Positions 7,069 to 14,495 of a DNA stretch of 39,045 bases are shown in pieces; the stretch's first letter is position 1; every line of letters starts with the position of its first letter. The notes under the pieces are model-generated. The model searched no databases. It was not told the origin of the DNA and worked only from the letters and a program-made list of their open reading frames with translations. The stretch spans positions 1 to 39,045 of the forward strand of contig JAKAUZ010000043.1 of NCBI GenBank assembly GCA_021817415.1, read 5' to 3'. Position numbers and translations under genes: made by a program. This stretch comes from Thermoplasmata archaeon. GTDB taxonomy: Archaea; Thermoplasmatota; Thermoplasmata; Thermoplasmatales; GCA-001856825.

Positions 7069-8203
7069 TTTCCCTCTTAAATCTTTGGAAGAGAAGTACG
7101 TCATAGATTATCTTTATACCTCCACCTGCTTCAAAAGGTATTGAGCTGGCTGCCAGAGAGATGAGATAGGACGAAATGAACGGGGTGGTCGACTGCGCTA
7201 TACTTCTCGACGCGTTCGAAACCCCGACCACATAGCTTCTGTCATCAGCGTCAACAATGCTATTCAGGTAAGACTGCCTGGTAGGTACATCCATCTGGCT
7301 CAGGCTCTGCCTCAAAAACAGGAAAAAAAGCGAAAGAAAAACGTTGGGGAAAACAGGAATCAGCATGAGGAAAACGTTAGAGGGAATGTGGCTATATACC
7401 ATTGTCCTGACCAAACCAATCTTCTTCGCTATGAAGGGCGTCACCATGATGCTTATTGCCATTATGATGTCCACGACAAAAAATATCGCACCAAGCTCCT
7501 TCAGGTTGATTCCATATCTTACGTTGAACCAGTAGGCGACCAGTCCCTGGAGAACAAACCCTCCTCCAATTGCATCCATTGAGAACAGAATGCTCACATC
7601 CCTCGCTGTTTTCTTGCTCTCCGGCTTGATTGCCTCAGATGTAAGCAATTTCTTTCCCTCTATTTTAGGAAGGATAAGGTAAATTGGGATGATGGCAACA
7701 GAAAAAATTGACGCCGTTTCCAGTGTGTATCGTAAGGGGATCAGGTTCAGAGAGATGGCACCAATTGAACTTGCTCCATATCCAACAAGTGTGTAGATCG
7801 AGAAAAGCACATTCCTTCTGTGCTGCTTGCTGATGATGCCGGATATTATCGGCTGTTCGTAGGATGCAAAAATTGTGTTGTCAGACGGGTTGACTCCAAG
7901 GGCTCCAATGATTGCAAAAACGGCCTTGAGTAAATCTCCCGGGAATGCGAATATGCCAATCGTACCGATGGCCAGAAGTGCGGAAAAAACTATGAGTATA
8001 ATCTTGGAGTGTCCTGTGCCGTAATGAGTTGTTATCAGATATGTGAGGACGGAGTTTATTATTATGCCTGCTGTGACCACGATACCGGCTTCGATGGCAG
8101 ACAGTCCAGCGGAGGTCAGGTAAAGGAATATTATTACCGAAAATATGCCATAAATGTATCCTCTGATGGACTTTGTAAGGAACAGGGAGTACCTGCGCTC
8201 CAT
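7052..8203 (-). CDS. MFS-type membrane transporter
   Basis: This 383-residue protein is dominated by about 10-12 hydrophobic segments, for example GYIYGIFSVIIFLYLTSAG at the N-terminus and VFLMLIPVFPNVFLSLFFLF later. Charged loops between segments and the split around KIEGKKLLTSEAIKPESKKT suggest two six-helix halves of a major facilitator permease. The substrate is unknown. The gene is divergent from gcvPA with only 53 bases between them, which contain a TATA-like element usable in both directions. The zinc-finger gene follows with overlapping ends, so they are probably one transcript. Confidence 0.75.
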   Translation of the reverse strand: MERRYSLFLTKSIRGYIYGIFSVIIFLYLTSAGLSAIEAGIVVTAGIIINSVLTYLITTHYGTGHSKIILIVFSALLAIGTIGIFAFPGDLLKAVFAIIGALGVNPSDNTIFASYEQPIISGIISKQHRRNVLFSIYTLVGYGASSIGAISLNLIPLRYTLETASIFSVAIIPIYLILPKIEGKKLLTSEAIKPESKKTARDVSILFSMDAIGGGFVLQGLVAYWFNVRYGINLKELGAIFFVVDIIMAISIMVTPFIAKKIGLVRTMVYSHIPSNVFLMLIPVFPNVFLSLFFLFLRQSLSQMDVPTRQSYLNSIVDADDRSYVVGVSNASRSIAQSTTPFISSYLISLAASSIPFEAGGGIKIIYDVLLFQRFKRENEKYD

Positions 8204-8222
8204 TAAACTAGATTGACAAATG

Positions 8223-8231
8223 CTTTATCTA
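8223..8231. promoter_or_regulatory. Shared TATA-like element between MFS gene and gcvPA
   Basis: CTTTATCTA reads as TAGATAAAG on the other strand. It lies about 30 bases from the gcvPA ATG and about 24 bases from the MFS ATG. It is the only clear A/T-rich box in the 53-base divergent gap. Confidence 0.45.
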
Positions 8232-8256
8232 CTTTCGCAATACCTCTTGGATCATC

Positions 8257-9588
8257 ATGGATAACGACTTATTTGAAATCCTGAAAGAACTAGGAATTAG
8301 CGATCCGGATGAACTTTTTGATGATATACCTCAATCCATTAGGACATCCACCCTTGGACTTCCAAGAGGAATGACGGAGGACGAAATTAGGAAGGAGGCA
8401 CTTAAACTCACATCAATGAACAGGACAGTCAATCAGATGCATTCATTCCTTGGGTTTGGTCTTTACAACCATTACGTTCCGGCCGCCATTGGAAATATAA
8501 TATCAAGAAATGAGTTCCTGACATCCTATACACCCTACCAGCCCGAGATTTCCCAGGGAATCATGCAGGCCCTTTTCGAATATCAGAGCGTCATGGCAGA
8601 GCTGCTTCAGATGGACGTGGTGAATTCCTCCCTATACGACTCATCTACCTCTCTGGGGGAGGCAATAAGGATGGCTGGGAATATCACAGGCAAAAAAGAA
8701 TTCCTGATCCCAGCCAGAATGTATGAGACAAAGAAGATGGTCATCTCCAATTACGTCAAGGGATCTGGCATCAGGCTGAAAGAGTACCCATTCGATGGCA
8801 GGGGGATGGCGGACCTGCTGTTCATCAGGGATAACCTGAATGAAAACACTGCTGGTATCTATGTCGAATACCCCAACATGTTCGGGATCATTGACGAAAA
8901 CGTGAGAAAGGTGAAGGAAATCATTGGACAGGAAAGAATATTTGTCGCTGGTGTTAATCCAATCTCCCTTGGCGTTCTATCCCCTCCGGGCTCATTAGGT
9001 GCCGACATCGTCGTGGGAGAAGGGCAGGCGCTCGGTCTGGGCCTGAACTTTGGAGGACCACTACTTGGGATATTTGCAACAAGGATGGAATACGTCCGCA
9101 AGGTGCCAGGCAGGATAATAGGTGCAGCTGAGGATGAAAATGGCAAGCCAGCTTTTGCAATGATCCTTCAAACGAGGGAACAGCACATAAGGAGGGAAAA
9201 GGCAATTTCAAACATAACCAGCAATGAAGCTCTGATGTCCATCGCAAGCCTCGCATACCTGTCCCTGCTTGGGGACTCAGGAATGAAGAGGATAGGAGAG
9301 ATAAACATGGGGAGAACTCAGAAACTCATGGATATCTCGAGGGAGTTCGGCGTGAAGCTTCCTTATGCAGGTTCCCCTGTTTTCAACGAATTCCTGTTGA
9401 ACATAAACTGTTCACGCACATTTGTGGCCGGTATCGCGAAGAAACTTGATCTCATTCCCGGCTATTATCTTGGGAAGGAATATGGTTTCAGCAACAGAAA
9501 TGAAGTAAATCTAGTGGTGAATGTCACGGAGAGAAACACCGATGAGGACTTCGATGCTTACAGGGAATTCTTGGGGAAGGTGAGCTGA
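8257..9588 (+). CDS. gcvPA: Glycine dehydrogenase (decarboxylating) subunit 1, P-protein alpha
   Basis: This is one half of the pyridoxal-phosphate P-protein of the glycine cleavage system, which decarboxylates glycine and passes the aminomethyl group to lipoylated H-protein. The 443-residue length is right for the split archaeal/Gram-positive form. Family stretches include FLGFGLYNHYVPAAI, SYTPYQPEISQG, YDSSTSLGEA, EGQALGLGLNFGGP and LQTREQHIRREKA. This subunit lacks the PLP lysine, which is in the next gene. gcvPB starts on the very next base after its stop. No H- or T-protein gene is visible in the window. Confidence 0.95.
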   Translation: MDNDLFEILKELGISDPDELFDDIPQSIRTSTLGLPRGMTEDEIRKEALKLTSMNRTVNQMHSFLGFGLYNHYVPAAIGNIISRNEFLTSYTPYQPEISQGIMQALFEYQSVMAELLQMDVVNSSLYDSSTSLGEAIRMAGNITGKKEFLIPARMYETKKMVISNYVKGSGIRLKEYPFDGRGMADLLFIRDNLNENTAGIYVEYPNMFGIIDENVRKVKEIIGQERIFVAGVNPISLGVLSPPGSLGADIVVGEGQALGLGLNFGGPLLGIFATRMEYVRKVPGRIIGAAEDENGKPAFAMILQTREQHIRREKAISNITSNEALMSIASLAYLSLLGDSGMKRIGEINMGRTQKLMDISREFGVKLPYAGSPVFNEFLLNINCSRTFVAGIAKKLDLIPGYYLGKEYGFSNRNEVNLVVNVTERNTDEDFDAYREFLGKVS

Positions 9589-11043
9589 ATGTATCACCAG
9601 GCAGTTTATGATGAACCACTGATAATGAACCTGAAGGGGAGGAGGACACTGAAGTTGCCGGGGGAGGATGAAAAACTGGATCCAAGAATACCGGAATCAA
9701 TGGCAAGGAAAGGAATTGGCATAGGGGACAGGGAAGAATTCACTGTCATAAGGCATTTCACGAGGCTATCACAGATGAATTTTGGGGTTGACACTGATTT
9801 CTATCCGCTTGGCTCATGCACCATGAAGTACAATCCAAAAATTAACGATGAAATAGCATCGCTGGAAGGGTTCAGATACATTCATCCATATCAGGATGAG
9901 AACGATGTCCAGGGAGCTCTGAAGCTGATGTATGAGCTGACGGAGAACCTCAAGAAGATAACAGGTATGGATGCAGTCACACTCCAGCCACTCGCTGGGG
10001 CACAGGGAGAATTCACCGGCCTGTCCATTGTCAGGGCATACTTCCAGGATGTAGGGGAGCTTGACAGGAGAAGGGAGGTGATAGTTCCGGATTCAGCCCA
10101 CGGATCAAATCCTGCATCAGCTGCAATGGCCGGATTCACTGCAGTTGAAATACCGTCAAATGAGGATGGGACGGTCAACATTGAGAAATTCAAGGAAGCT
10201 GTCACGGACAGAACCGCTGCATTCATGATAACTAATCCAAATACACTCGGGATATTTGAGCATAACATAGTTGAAATGGCTGAATATGCACATTCCAAGG
10301 GTGCTTTCCTGTACTATGATGGAGCAAACCTCAACGGAATAATGACGAAGACAACTCCTGCTAAAATGGGTTTCGACATAGTTCATCTGAATCTTCACAA
10401 GACATTCTCGACACCCCACGGTGGCGGAGGACCAGGTGACGGACCTGTTGGGGTGGTCGAAAGACTGAAGGATTATCTGCCAACGCCGCTGATAACTTAT
10501 GACGGGAAATATCACCTGAACTGCAACATTCCCAAAACTATTGGCAAGGTTGCAAGCTTCTATGGAAATTTTGGCGTCCTTGTAAGGGCATGGACATACA
10601 TCAAGATGATGGGAGAGGATGGTCTTAGAGAAGCCTGTGAAAGAGCGGTAGCCAACTCAAATTACATGAAGAAGAAAATGGAGAAACTGATGCCAGTTCC
10701 TGGCAAGAGTCTCAAGAAGCACGAGTTCGTTGCCTCTTCCCACAATGATGGTCTTCCAAAGGCAATGGACATAGCAAAGCACCTAATCAACAACGGAGTT
10801 CACGCGCCAACTATATATTTCCCGCTCATTGTTCCGGAAGCCCTTATGATTGAACCAACTGAAAGCGCAACCAAGAGGGAGATGGATAAATTCATCGAGA
10901 CAGTGGAAAGTGCAATAAAACTCGATCATGCTACACTTGAAAAGGAACCAACCAATCTCAAGATCACCAGAATCAACGACGTCGATGCCTCAAGGAATCC
11001 GAGGCCAACATATCGTGTCCAGCGTTCAAAGGAGAAAATTTAA
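9589..11043 (+). CDS. gcvPB: Glycine dehydrogenase (decarboxylating) subunit 2, P-protein beta
   Basis: This 484-residue catalytic subunit binds PLP through Lys271 in HLNLHKTFSTPHGGGGPG, the family's signature. Other conserved parts are YPLGSCTMKYNP, LQPLAGAQGEFTGL and PDSAHGSNPASAAMAG. It pairs with GcvPA to form the alpha2-beta2 P-protein, giving CO2 and a one-carbon unit. The stop of gcvPA and the start of gcvPB touch (TGAATG), which indicates translational coupling and equal output. Its own stop codon lies inside the presumed TATA box of the following tRNA gene. Confidence 0.96.
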   Translation: MYHQAVYDEPLIMNLKGRRTLKLPGEDEKLDPRIPESMARKGIGIGDREEFTVIRHFTRLSQMNFGVDTDFYPLGSCTMKYNPKINDEIASLEGFRYIHPYQDENDVQGALKLMYELTENLKKITGMDAVTLQPLAGAQGEFTGLSIVRAYFQDVGELDRRREVIVPDSAHGSNPASAAMAGFTAVEIPSNEDGTVNIEKFKEAVTDRTAAFMITNPNTLGIFEHNIVEMAEYAHSKGAFLYYDGANLNGIMTKTTPAKMGFDIVHLNLHKTFSTPHGGGGPGDGPVGVVERLKDYLPTPLITYDGKYHLNCNIPKTIGKVASFYGNFGVLVRAWTYIKMMGEDGLREACERAVANSNYMKKKMEKLMPVPGKSLKKHEFVASSHNDGLPKAMDIAKHLINNGVHAPTIYFPLIVPEALMIEPTESATKREMDKFIETVESAIKLDHATLEKEPTNLKITRINDVDASRNPRPTYRVQRSKEKI

Positions 11044-11044
11044 A
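11036..11044 (+). promoter_or_regulatory. TATA box of tRNA-Leu, overlapping the gcvPB stop
   Basis: AAATTTAAA spans the last codons and TAA stop of gcvPB. Its centre is 27 bases before the first base of the tRNA, the normal archaeal spacing to a transcription start. Confidence 0.5.
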
Positions 11045-11066
11045 CCAGCTGATAATTAAGGAAGGC

Positions 11067-11151
11067 GCGGAGGTTGCCGAGCCAGGTCAAAGGTGACAGA
11101 TTTAGGGTCTGTTCCCGCAGGGGTTCGCCGGTTCGAATCCGGCCCTCCGCA
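11067..11151 (+). tRNA. tRNA-Leu (anticodon UAG)
   Basis: The cloverleaf can be folded by eye. The acceptor stem is GCGGAGG with CCTCCGC, the anticodon stem is ACAGA/TCTGT with loop TTTAGGG (anticodon TAG), there is a long class II variable arm (CCC/GGG), and the T stem is GCCGG/CCGGC with loop TTCGAAT. The discriminator is A, as expected for Leu. No CCA is encoded and there is no intron. It reads CUA and, by wobble, other CUN codons. Confidence 0.93.
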
Positions 11152-11567
11152 TGTTGCATGACGAGAAGTTTCTGGCTTAATAGGTCTGAACGAGAATCGC
11201 TGTAACTTTTGCATATCTGGATTTCAGGGGAATTATCGGAAAAATCAAACCAGCGTAAGTGTCCAGAGGAAGTTGTTGACAGGACCAAAAATGAGTCGGT
11301 GAAGCTCGTAGGGACTCAATCGCTTGTTGCATTCCATTTCCAAGTATCCTTTCAAGGAGGTCCACCGGACGATGCCAGAATGCTGATGATAGACGTAATT
11401 TATGCATCTAATACTCATTAATGAAAAGTGTTATGAGGCTACAATAATTGAAACTTAAGCGAATCAAGGTTCCAGATCGCATAGAATTGTTTCTTCGGTC
11501 ACGGGACATGCTCTAGCCTGGAATACAGTCAAAAGAATTATTACAGTTGCCTTGGTTCACAATAGTG
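11152..11567. other. Gene-poor stretch after tRNA-Leu
   Basis: These 416 bases hold no gene I can support. Short ORFs on both strands (11209-11421 plus, 11177-11407 minus) have no recognisable motif and no convincing promoter spacing. I saw no repeat of the tRNA 3' end nearby. The end of the stretch contains GAATTATTA (about 11535-11543), a plausible TATA box about 29 bases before the S51 peptidase ATG. Confidence 0.5.
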
Positions 11568-12116
11568 ATGGAAAAGCGGACCATAGTCCTTCAGGGAGGG
11601 GAGGACGTTAAACAAAGGACAAATGAAATGCTATTCAGAGGCACCGTTCAACTATCAAAGAAAAGGGCGGTTCTGGTAATACCATGGACCACGGACTCTG
11701 AGGAAAAGGAGAAAGAATATAGTGAAATACTGCAGGATTATTTTTCTACTGTAGGGTTCAGGGAAATCATATTTCTCAGAAAACAATCTTCAGGTGGAGA
11801 GATGGAACGGTGTTTCTCTGAAGCAGACGTTCTCTACCTACCTGGAGGAAATACACAAATCCTGTATGCAGAAATCGCCAGGAGGTCCATCCAGGAGAGA
11901 ATAGGCAAATTCAAAGGAACAATAATCGGCAATTCAGCTGGTGCGATTGTCCTATCCAAGGGAACAATAGATGATGGAAGATTCCAGCCTGGATTTGGAA
12001 TGGTTGATTTCTATGTGACGGTTCATTTCAAAATGGAAACTAGTTATGGAATTGATAGAAAAATGTTCCCCATGATAAATATTCCAGAAGGTGCTTGGGT
12101 AGCAGTCTACGGCTAG
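11568..12116 (+). CDS. S51-family (dipeptidase E / cyanophycinase-like) serine peptidase, probably truncated
   Basis: The protein has a class-I-glutaminase-like fold with the S51 nucleophile elbow GNSAGA (Ser123), the preceding YLPGGNTQ loop and a candidate His153 in VTVHFKM. Family members cleave N-terminal Asp dipeptides or related amides. I chose ATG 11568 over the TTG at 11547 because an A/T box is about 29 bases upstream. At 182 residues it is shorter than the usual 200-240, ending IPEGAWVAVYG at a TAG. A plausible continuation, LKYIYWRFRKVPLNEERI, appears in the +1 frame at about 12127-12180. The 3' end may therefore be frameshifted, or the gene decaying. Confidence 0.65.
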   Translation: MEKRTIVLQGGEDVKQRTNEMLFRGTVQLSKKRAVLVIPWTTDSEEKEKEYSEILQDYFSTVGFREIIFLRKQSSGGEMERCFSEADVLYLPGGNTQILYAEIARRSIQERIGKFKGTIIGNSAGAIVLSKGTIDDGRFQPGFGMVDFYVTVHFKMETSYGIDRKMFPMINIPEGAWVAVYG

Positions 12117-12204
12117 ACCACTGTCTCTTAAATACATCTATTGGAGGTTCCGTAAAGTCCCGCTGAACGAAGAGAGAATAAGAAATATAGAATGACAGGA
12201 CCCG

Positions 12205-12648
12205 TTATTTCTTACTTCTTGTTTTTACTGATTTTCTAGGTTGCAGTTTCCATTTCAGGTCTGGTTTCCAGACTTCCTTCTTCCATTTCCTTTGTCTCTC
12301 AGCGAGCCAGACAGCGTTTTCCCAGAGTGACGGGTCCATCTCCTTCTGCATCTCCGGAACAATCTTTTCAACTTTTTCCCACATGAATCCTACGGCGCTG
12401 AAATCAAAGTACAGATTCTCATTCAAGAGTCCCTGCGAAACCAAAACGCCTGCGAGTTCTAAAGAAACCATTATTCTATTAAAATGTTCCATTCCCTCAC
12501 TGCCGGGTGGGTATTTAGACTTAAATTCTTTATAATTCATTTTTGGGAATTTTTCAAACCATTTCATTGATTCATTCATCCGCTCATCGTTGGTAACCTG
12601 CATGAGCTTAAGGAACAAATCTGCGTCTTCCTTCGTCGCACTCTTCAA
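12205..12648 (-). CDS. Uncharacterised protein with TTG start
   Basis: The product has 147 residues and is Trp-, Lys- and Met-rich, with no signal peptide or membrane helix. The middle (RIMVSLELAGVLVSQGLL) is reminiscent of DUF4760-like helical proteins, but I cannot assign it. The C-terminus is strongly basic. The start is set by an excellent SD, GAGGTG at 12655-12660, six bases before a TTG at 12646-12648. This contrasts with the leaderless starts of most single genes here and may indicate a gene of foreign origin or one with a real 5' UTR. Confidence 0.6.
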   Translation of the reverse strand: MKSATKEDADLFLKLMQVTNDERMNESMKWFEKFPKMNYKEFKSKYPPGSEGMEHFNRIMVSLELAGVLVSQGLLNENLYFDFSAVGFMWEKVEKIVPEMQKEMDPSLWENAVWLAERQRKWKKEVWKPDLKWKLQPRKSVKTRSKK

Positions 12649-12654
12649 TTTTCA

Positions 12655-12660
12655 CACCTC
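12655..12660 (-). promoter_or_regulatory. Shine-Dalgarno site deciding a TTG start
   Basis: GAGGTG on the minus strand is followed, after six bases, by TTG. The match to the archaeal anti-SD is strong and no ATG lies at a better distance. Confidence 0.6.
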
Positions 12661-12750
12661 TTATTATTTACGAAGCATCTCAAATGTTCTGAAATGCTCC
12701 ATCTAATCAAACGAACAAAATAGTTCATATGTATTTCGTGAAATCCAGGA

Positions 12751-13203
12751 CTAAAAGATTGCACTCTTAAATGGAATAAGCAGTCCAGGGTAAAATGCGA
12801 AATGGAAAAAGGAAAATGTGATTCCCAGAGCTAACAACACGACCATCATCAGTATAAAGACGACAAACGAAATCAGAGACATTATGAATGACTTGAGCAA
12901 CCCCACACCATATACTCCCATAATTACTAACAGAATTCCGATAAAACCTCCAACGGGGGCCAGTGGCGGAATGAAAATTCCAACTATAACAAAGAGGAAT
13001 ACAAAAGCAATAAGTGCCACAAGGGAGGCGAACATTGCTCTCCCAAGGTTTGACCTTTCATGTACAATAAACTTCGATGAAACATAAAGCGGAATTGAGG
13101 CAATTATCCATGCGATGAATAACACAATCAGCAAGACTAATAGGGCAGGAATTGCAGTGGTCACCGACGAGTGCACCGAATTTACGACAGTATTTCCCAG
13201 CAT
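12751..13203 (-). CDS. Uncharacterised multi-pass membrane protein
   Basis: The 150-residue product has about four hydrophobic segments: ALLVLLIVLFIAWIIASIPL, ASLVALIAFVFLFVIVGIFI, a Gly-rich GGFIGILLVIMGVYGVGLL, and IMSLISFVVFILMMVVLLALG. It has no recognised motif. A TATA box (CATATAAGC on the plus strand, 13226-13234) is centred 26.5 bases upstream of ATG 13203. I therefore chose that start over the longer in-frame form beginning at 13236. Confidence 0.65.
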   Translation of the reverse strand: MLGNTVVNSVHSSVTTAIPALLVLLIVLFIAWIIASIPLYVSSKFIVHERSNLGRAMFASLVALIAFVFLFVIVGIFIPPLAPVGGFIGILLVIMGVYGVGLLKSFIMSLISFVVFILMMVVLLALGITFSFFHFAFYPGLLIPFKSAIF

Positions 13204-13225
13204 CTTATCCTTCAATGTGTGGTGA

Positions 13226-13234
13226 CATATAAGC
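13226..13234 (-). promoter_or_regulatory. TATA box of the membrane protein gene
   Basis: GCTTATATG on the minus strand is centred 26.5 bases before ATG 13203, matching the leaderless spacing used elsewhere in the window. Confidence 0.55.
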
Positions 13235-13398
13235 ACTGCCGTTGGACACTGTTTCTCTAGAAAGTGATCAGTGACGGAGATAACTATGGTCAGCTAGAGA
13301 AAAGTACCTATCTGAAGACGAAAGAGGCAAGGAGTTTTGATGGCACTGGCCAACGAAAAGAGATTTAAGCATTCCCCCATTTATGAAAATGTCTTGCA

Positions 13399-14016
13399 AT
13401 GAATCTAAAAAAGGTGGTAGTTGGGCCGGTACAAACAAATTGCTACATACTCGAGGACAGGGGCGAATCAATAATAATTGATGCCGGTGGAGATGCATCG
13501 GCAATAATAGATGCGATATCCGGATCAAATTCAGCTCCTAAAGCCATCCTGGCAACGCACGGTCATTTCGATCACGTTCTGGCAGTTAACGATCTCAAAA
13601 AACACTACAAAATTCCTTTCCTGATCAACAAGAGGGATCTGGGAGTCCTGGACCAATTCTCAGAGCACATCAGATTCTTCCTGAACAGGGAGAGCGGTGA
13701 GACGCCTGTGCCAGACGGCTTCTTCAAAGCTGGAGAGTCGGTTGACTTTGGAGGCGAATCAATTAGAATTATACCAACTCCAGGTCACACGATGGGCAGT
13801 ACGAGCTTTCAGGTAGGAGGCATGCTTTTCACTGGTGATTTCATATTCAGGGGTTCCATTGGAAGAACTGATGTGGGAGGTTCAGGGGATGAAATGAGGA
13901 AAAGTCTCGCGTGGCTCAGGGGATTGGAAGAAGATTTAGTGTTATACCCCGGCCATGGTGAAATCACAACGTTAAGGCATGAGATGGGTCATAATGCCTA
14001 TCTGCGGAAAGAATAA
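13399..14016 (+). CDS. Metallo-beta-lactamase-fold hydrolase (glyoxalase II-like)
   Basis: The 205-residue MBL-fold protein keeps all the usual metal ligands: THGHFDH (His54, His56, Asp58, His59), PGHTMGS, the bridging Asp in FTGDFIF, and the last His in YPGHGEIT. This is the group that includes hydroxyacylglutathione-hydrolase-like thioesterases. In archaea without glutathione the real substrate is unknown. GATTTAAGC about 30 bases upstream of the ATG serves as a TATA box. The last residues LRHEMGHNAYLRKE match the usual end of the family (RHEKxxNPYL). Confidence 0.85.
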   Translation: MNLKKVVVGPVQTNCYILEDRGESIIIDAGGDASAIIDAISGSNSAPKAILATHGHFDHVLAVNDLKKHYKIPFLINKRDLGVLDQFSEHIRFFLNRESGETPVPDGFFKAGESVDFGGESIRIIPTPGHTMGSTSFQVGGMLFTGDFIFRGSIGRTDVGGSGDEMRKSLAWLRGLEEDLVLYPGHGEITTLRHEMGHNAYLRKE

Positions 14017-14495
14017 ATGGGCAGGAAACGAAACTGTCAAAAGAGTCAAGAAGCCAGTTGCCGCAACGTTGATATTGCTGAATTGGTCTCCTCCATCAAA
14101 ATAATTCATCCGGTAAATACCAGACTTGAAGAATAAACTGTTTCACCTTGACGCTGACTCTTACTCGCAATAAGATGACAGGCAGAAAGCATTACAAGTT
14201 AAAACGCAGGTATAGCGTTATTCAGGATAATTCCCATTTCAATTTTACATCGCTTTCCCAAACACTTTGAGGGAAATATTTCTTTTAATTTACTGCATTC
14301 CATGTCACATTCGTAATAATTGAGGCCAGGATAAGTTATTTGGGTAAGACTCAAGATTTTACGGTATCGGGATCAAGTCGTTTTAAAGACCAAAAATTTC
14401 CGCACTACCCATGCGAAAAACTGAGCGTATTGATGGAAAGCGAGTCCAAAGAAAGTTTTATTGTGCTAAATAAAAAAGGGAAAAAATAATAAAAA
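14017..14495. other. Intergenic stretch without a supported gene
   Basis: These 479 bases contain only a 39-codon ORF (14017-14136) starting directly after the hydrolase stop, with no recognisable motif, and A/T-rich sequence further on. The right end holds the A-rich run that serves as a terminator for the minus-strand protease. I see no repeat or RNA gene. Confidence 0.5.
14470..14494 (-). terminator. Oligo-T terminator of the S53 protease gene
   Basis: On the minus strand, directly after the protease stop codon, the sequence is a T-rich tract containing runs of 5, 6 and 6 T interrupted by a few other bases. This is a strong archaeal intrinsic terminator by composition. Confidence 0.65.

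Noticed and set aside
11177-11407. Minus-strand 76-codon ORF after the tRNA
   Set aside because: No motif, odd composition and no TATA box at the right distance. It looks like chance in a gene-poor stretch.
12114-12116. TAG at the end of the S51 peptidase as a possible pyrrolysine codon
   Set aside because: A second in-frame stop follows after four codons and no pyrrolysine genes are visible. A frameshift or simple stop is a better explanation.
14017-14136. 39-codon ORF starting directly after the MBL hydrolase stop
   Set aside because: It has no recognisable motif, and its only support is the adjacent start codon. Described within the gap entry instead.
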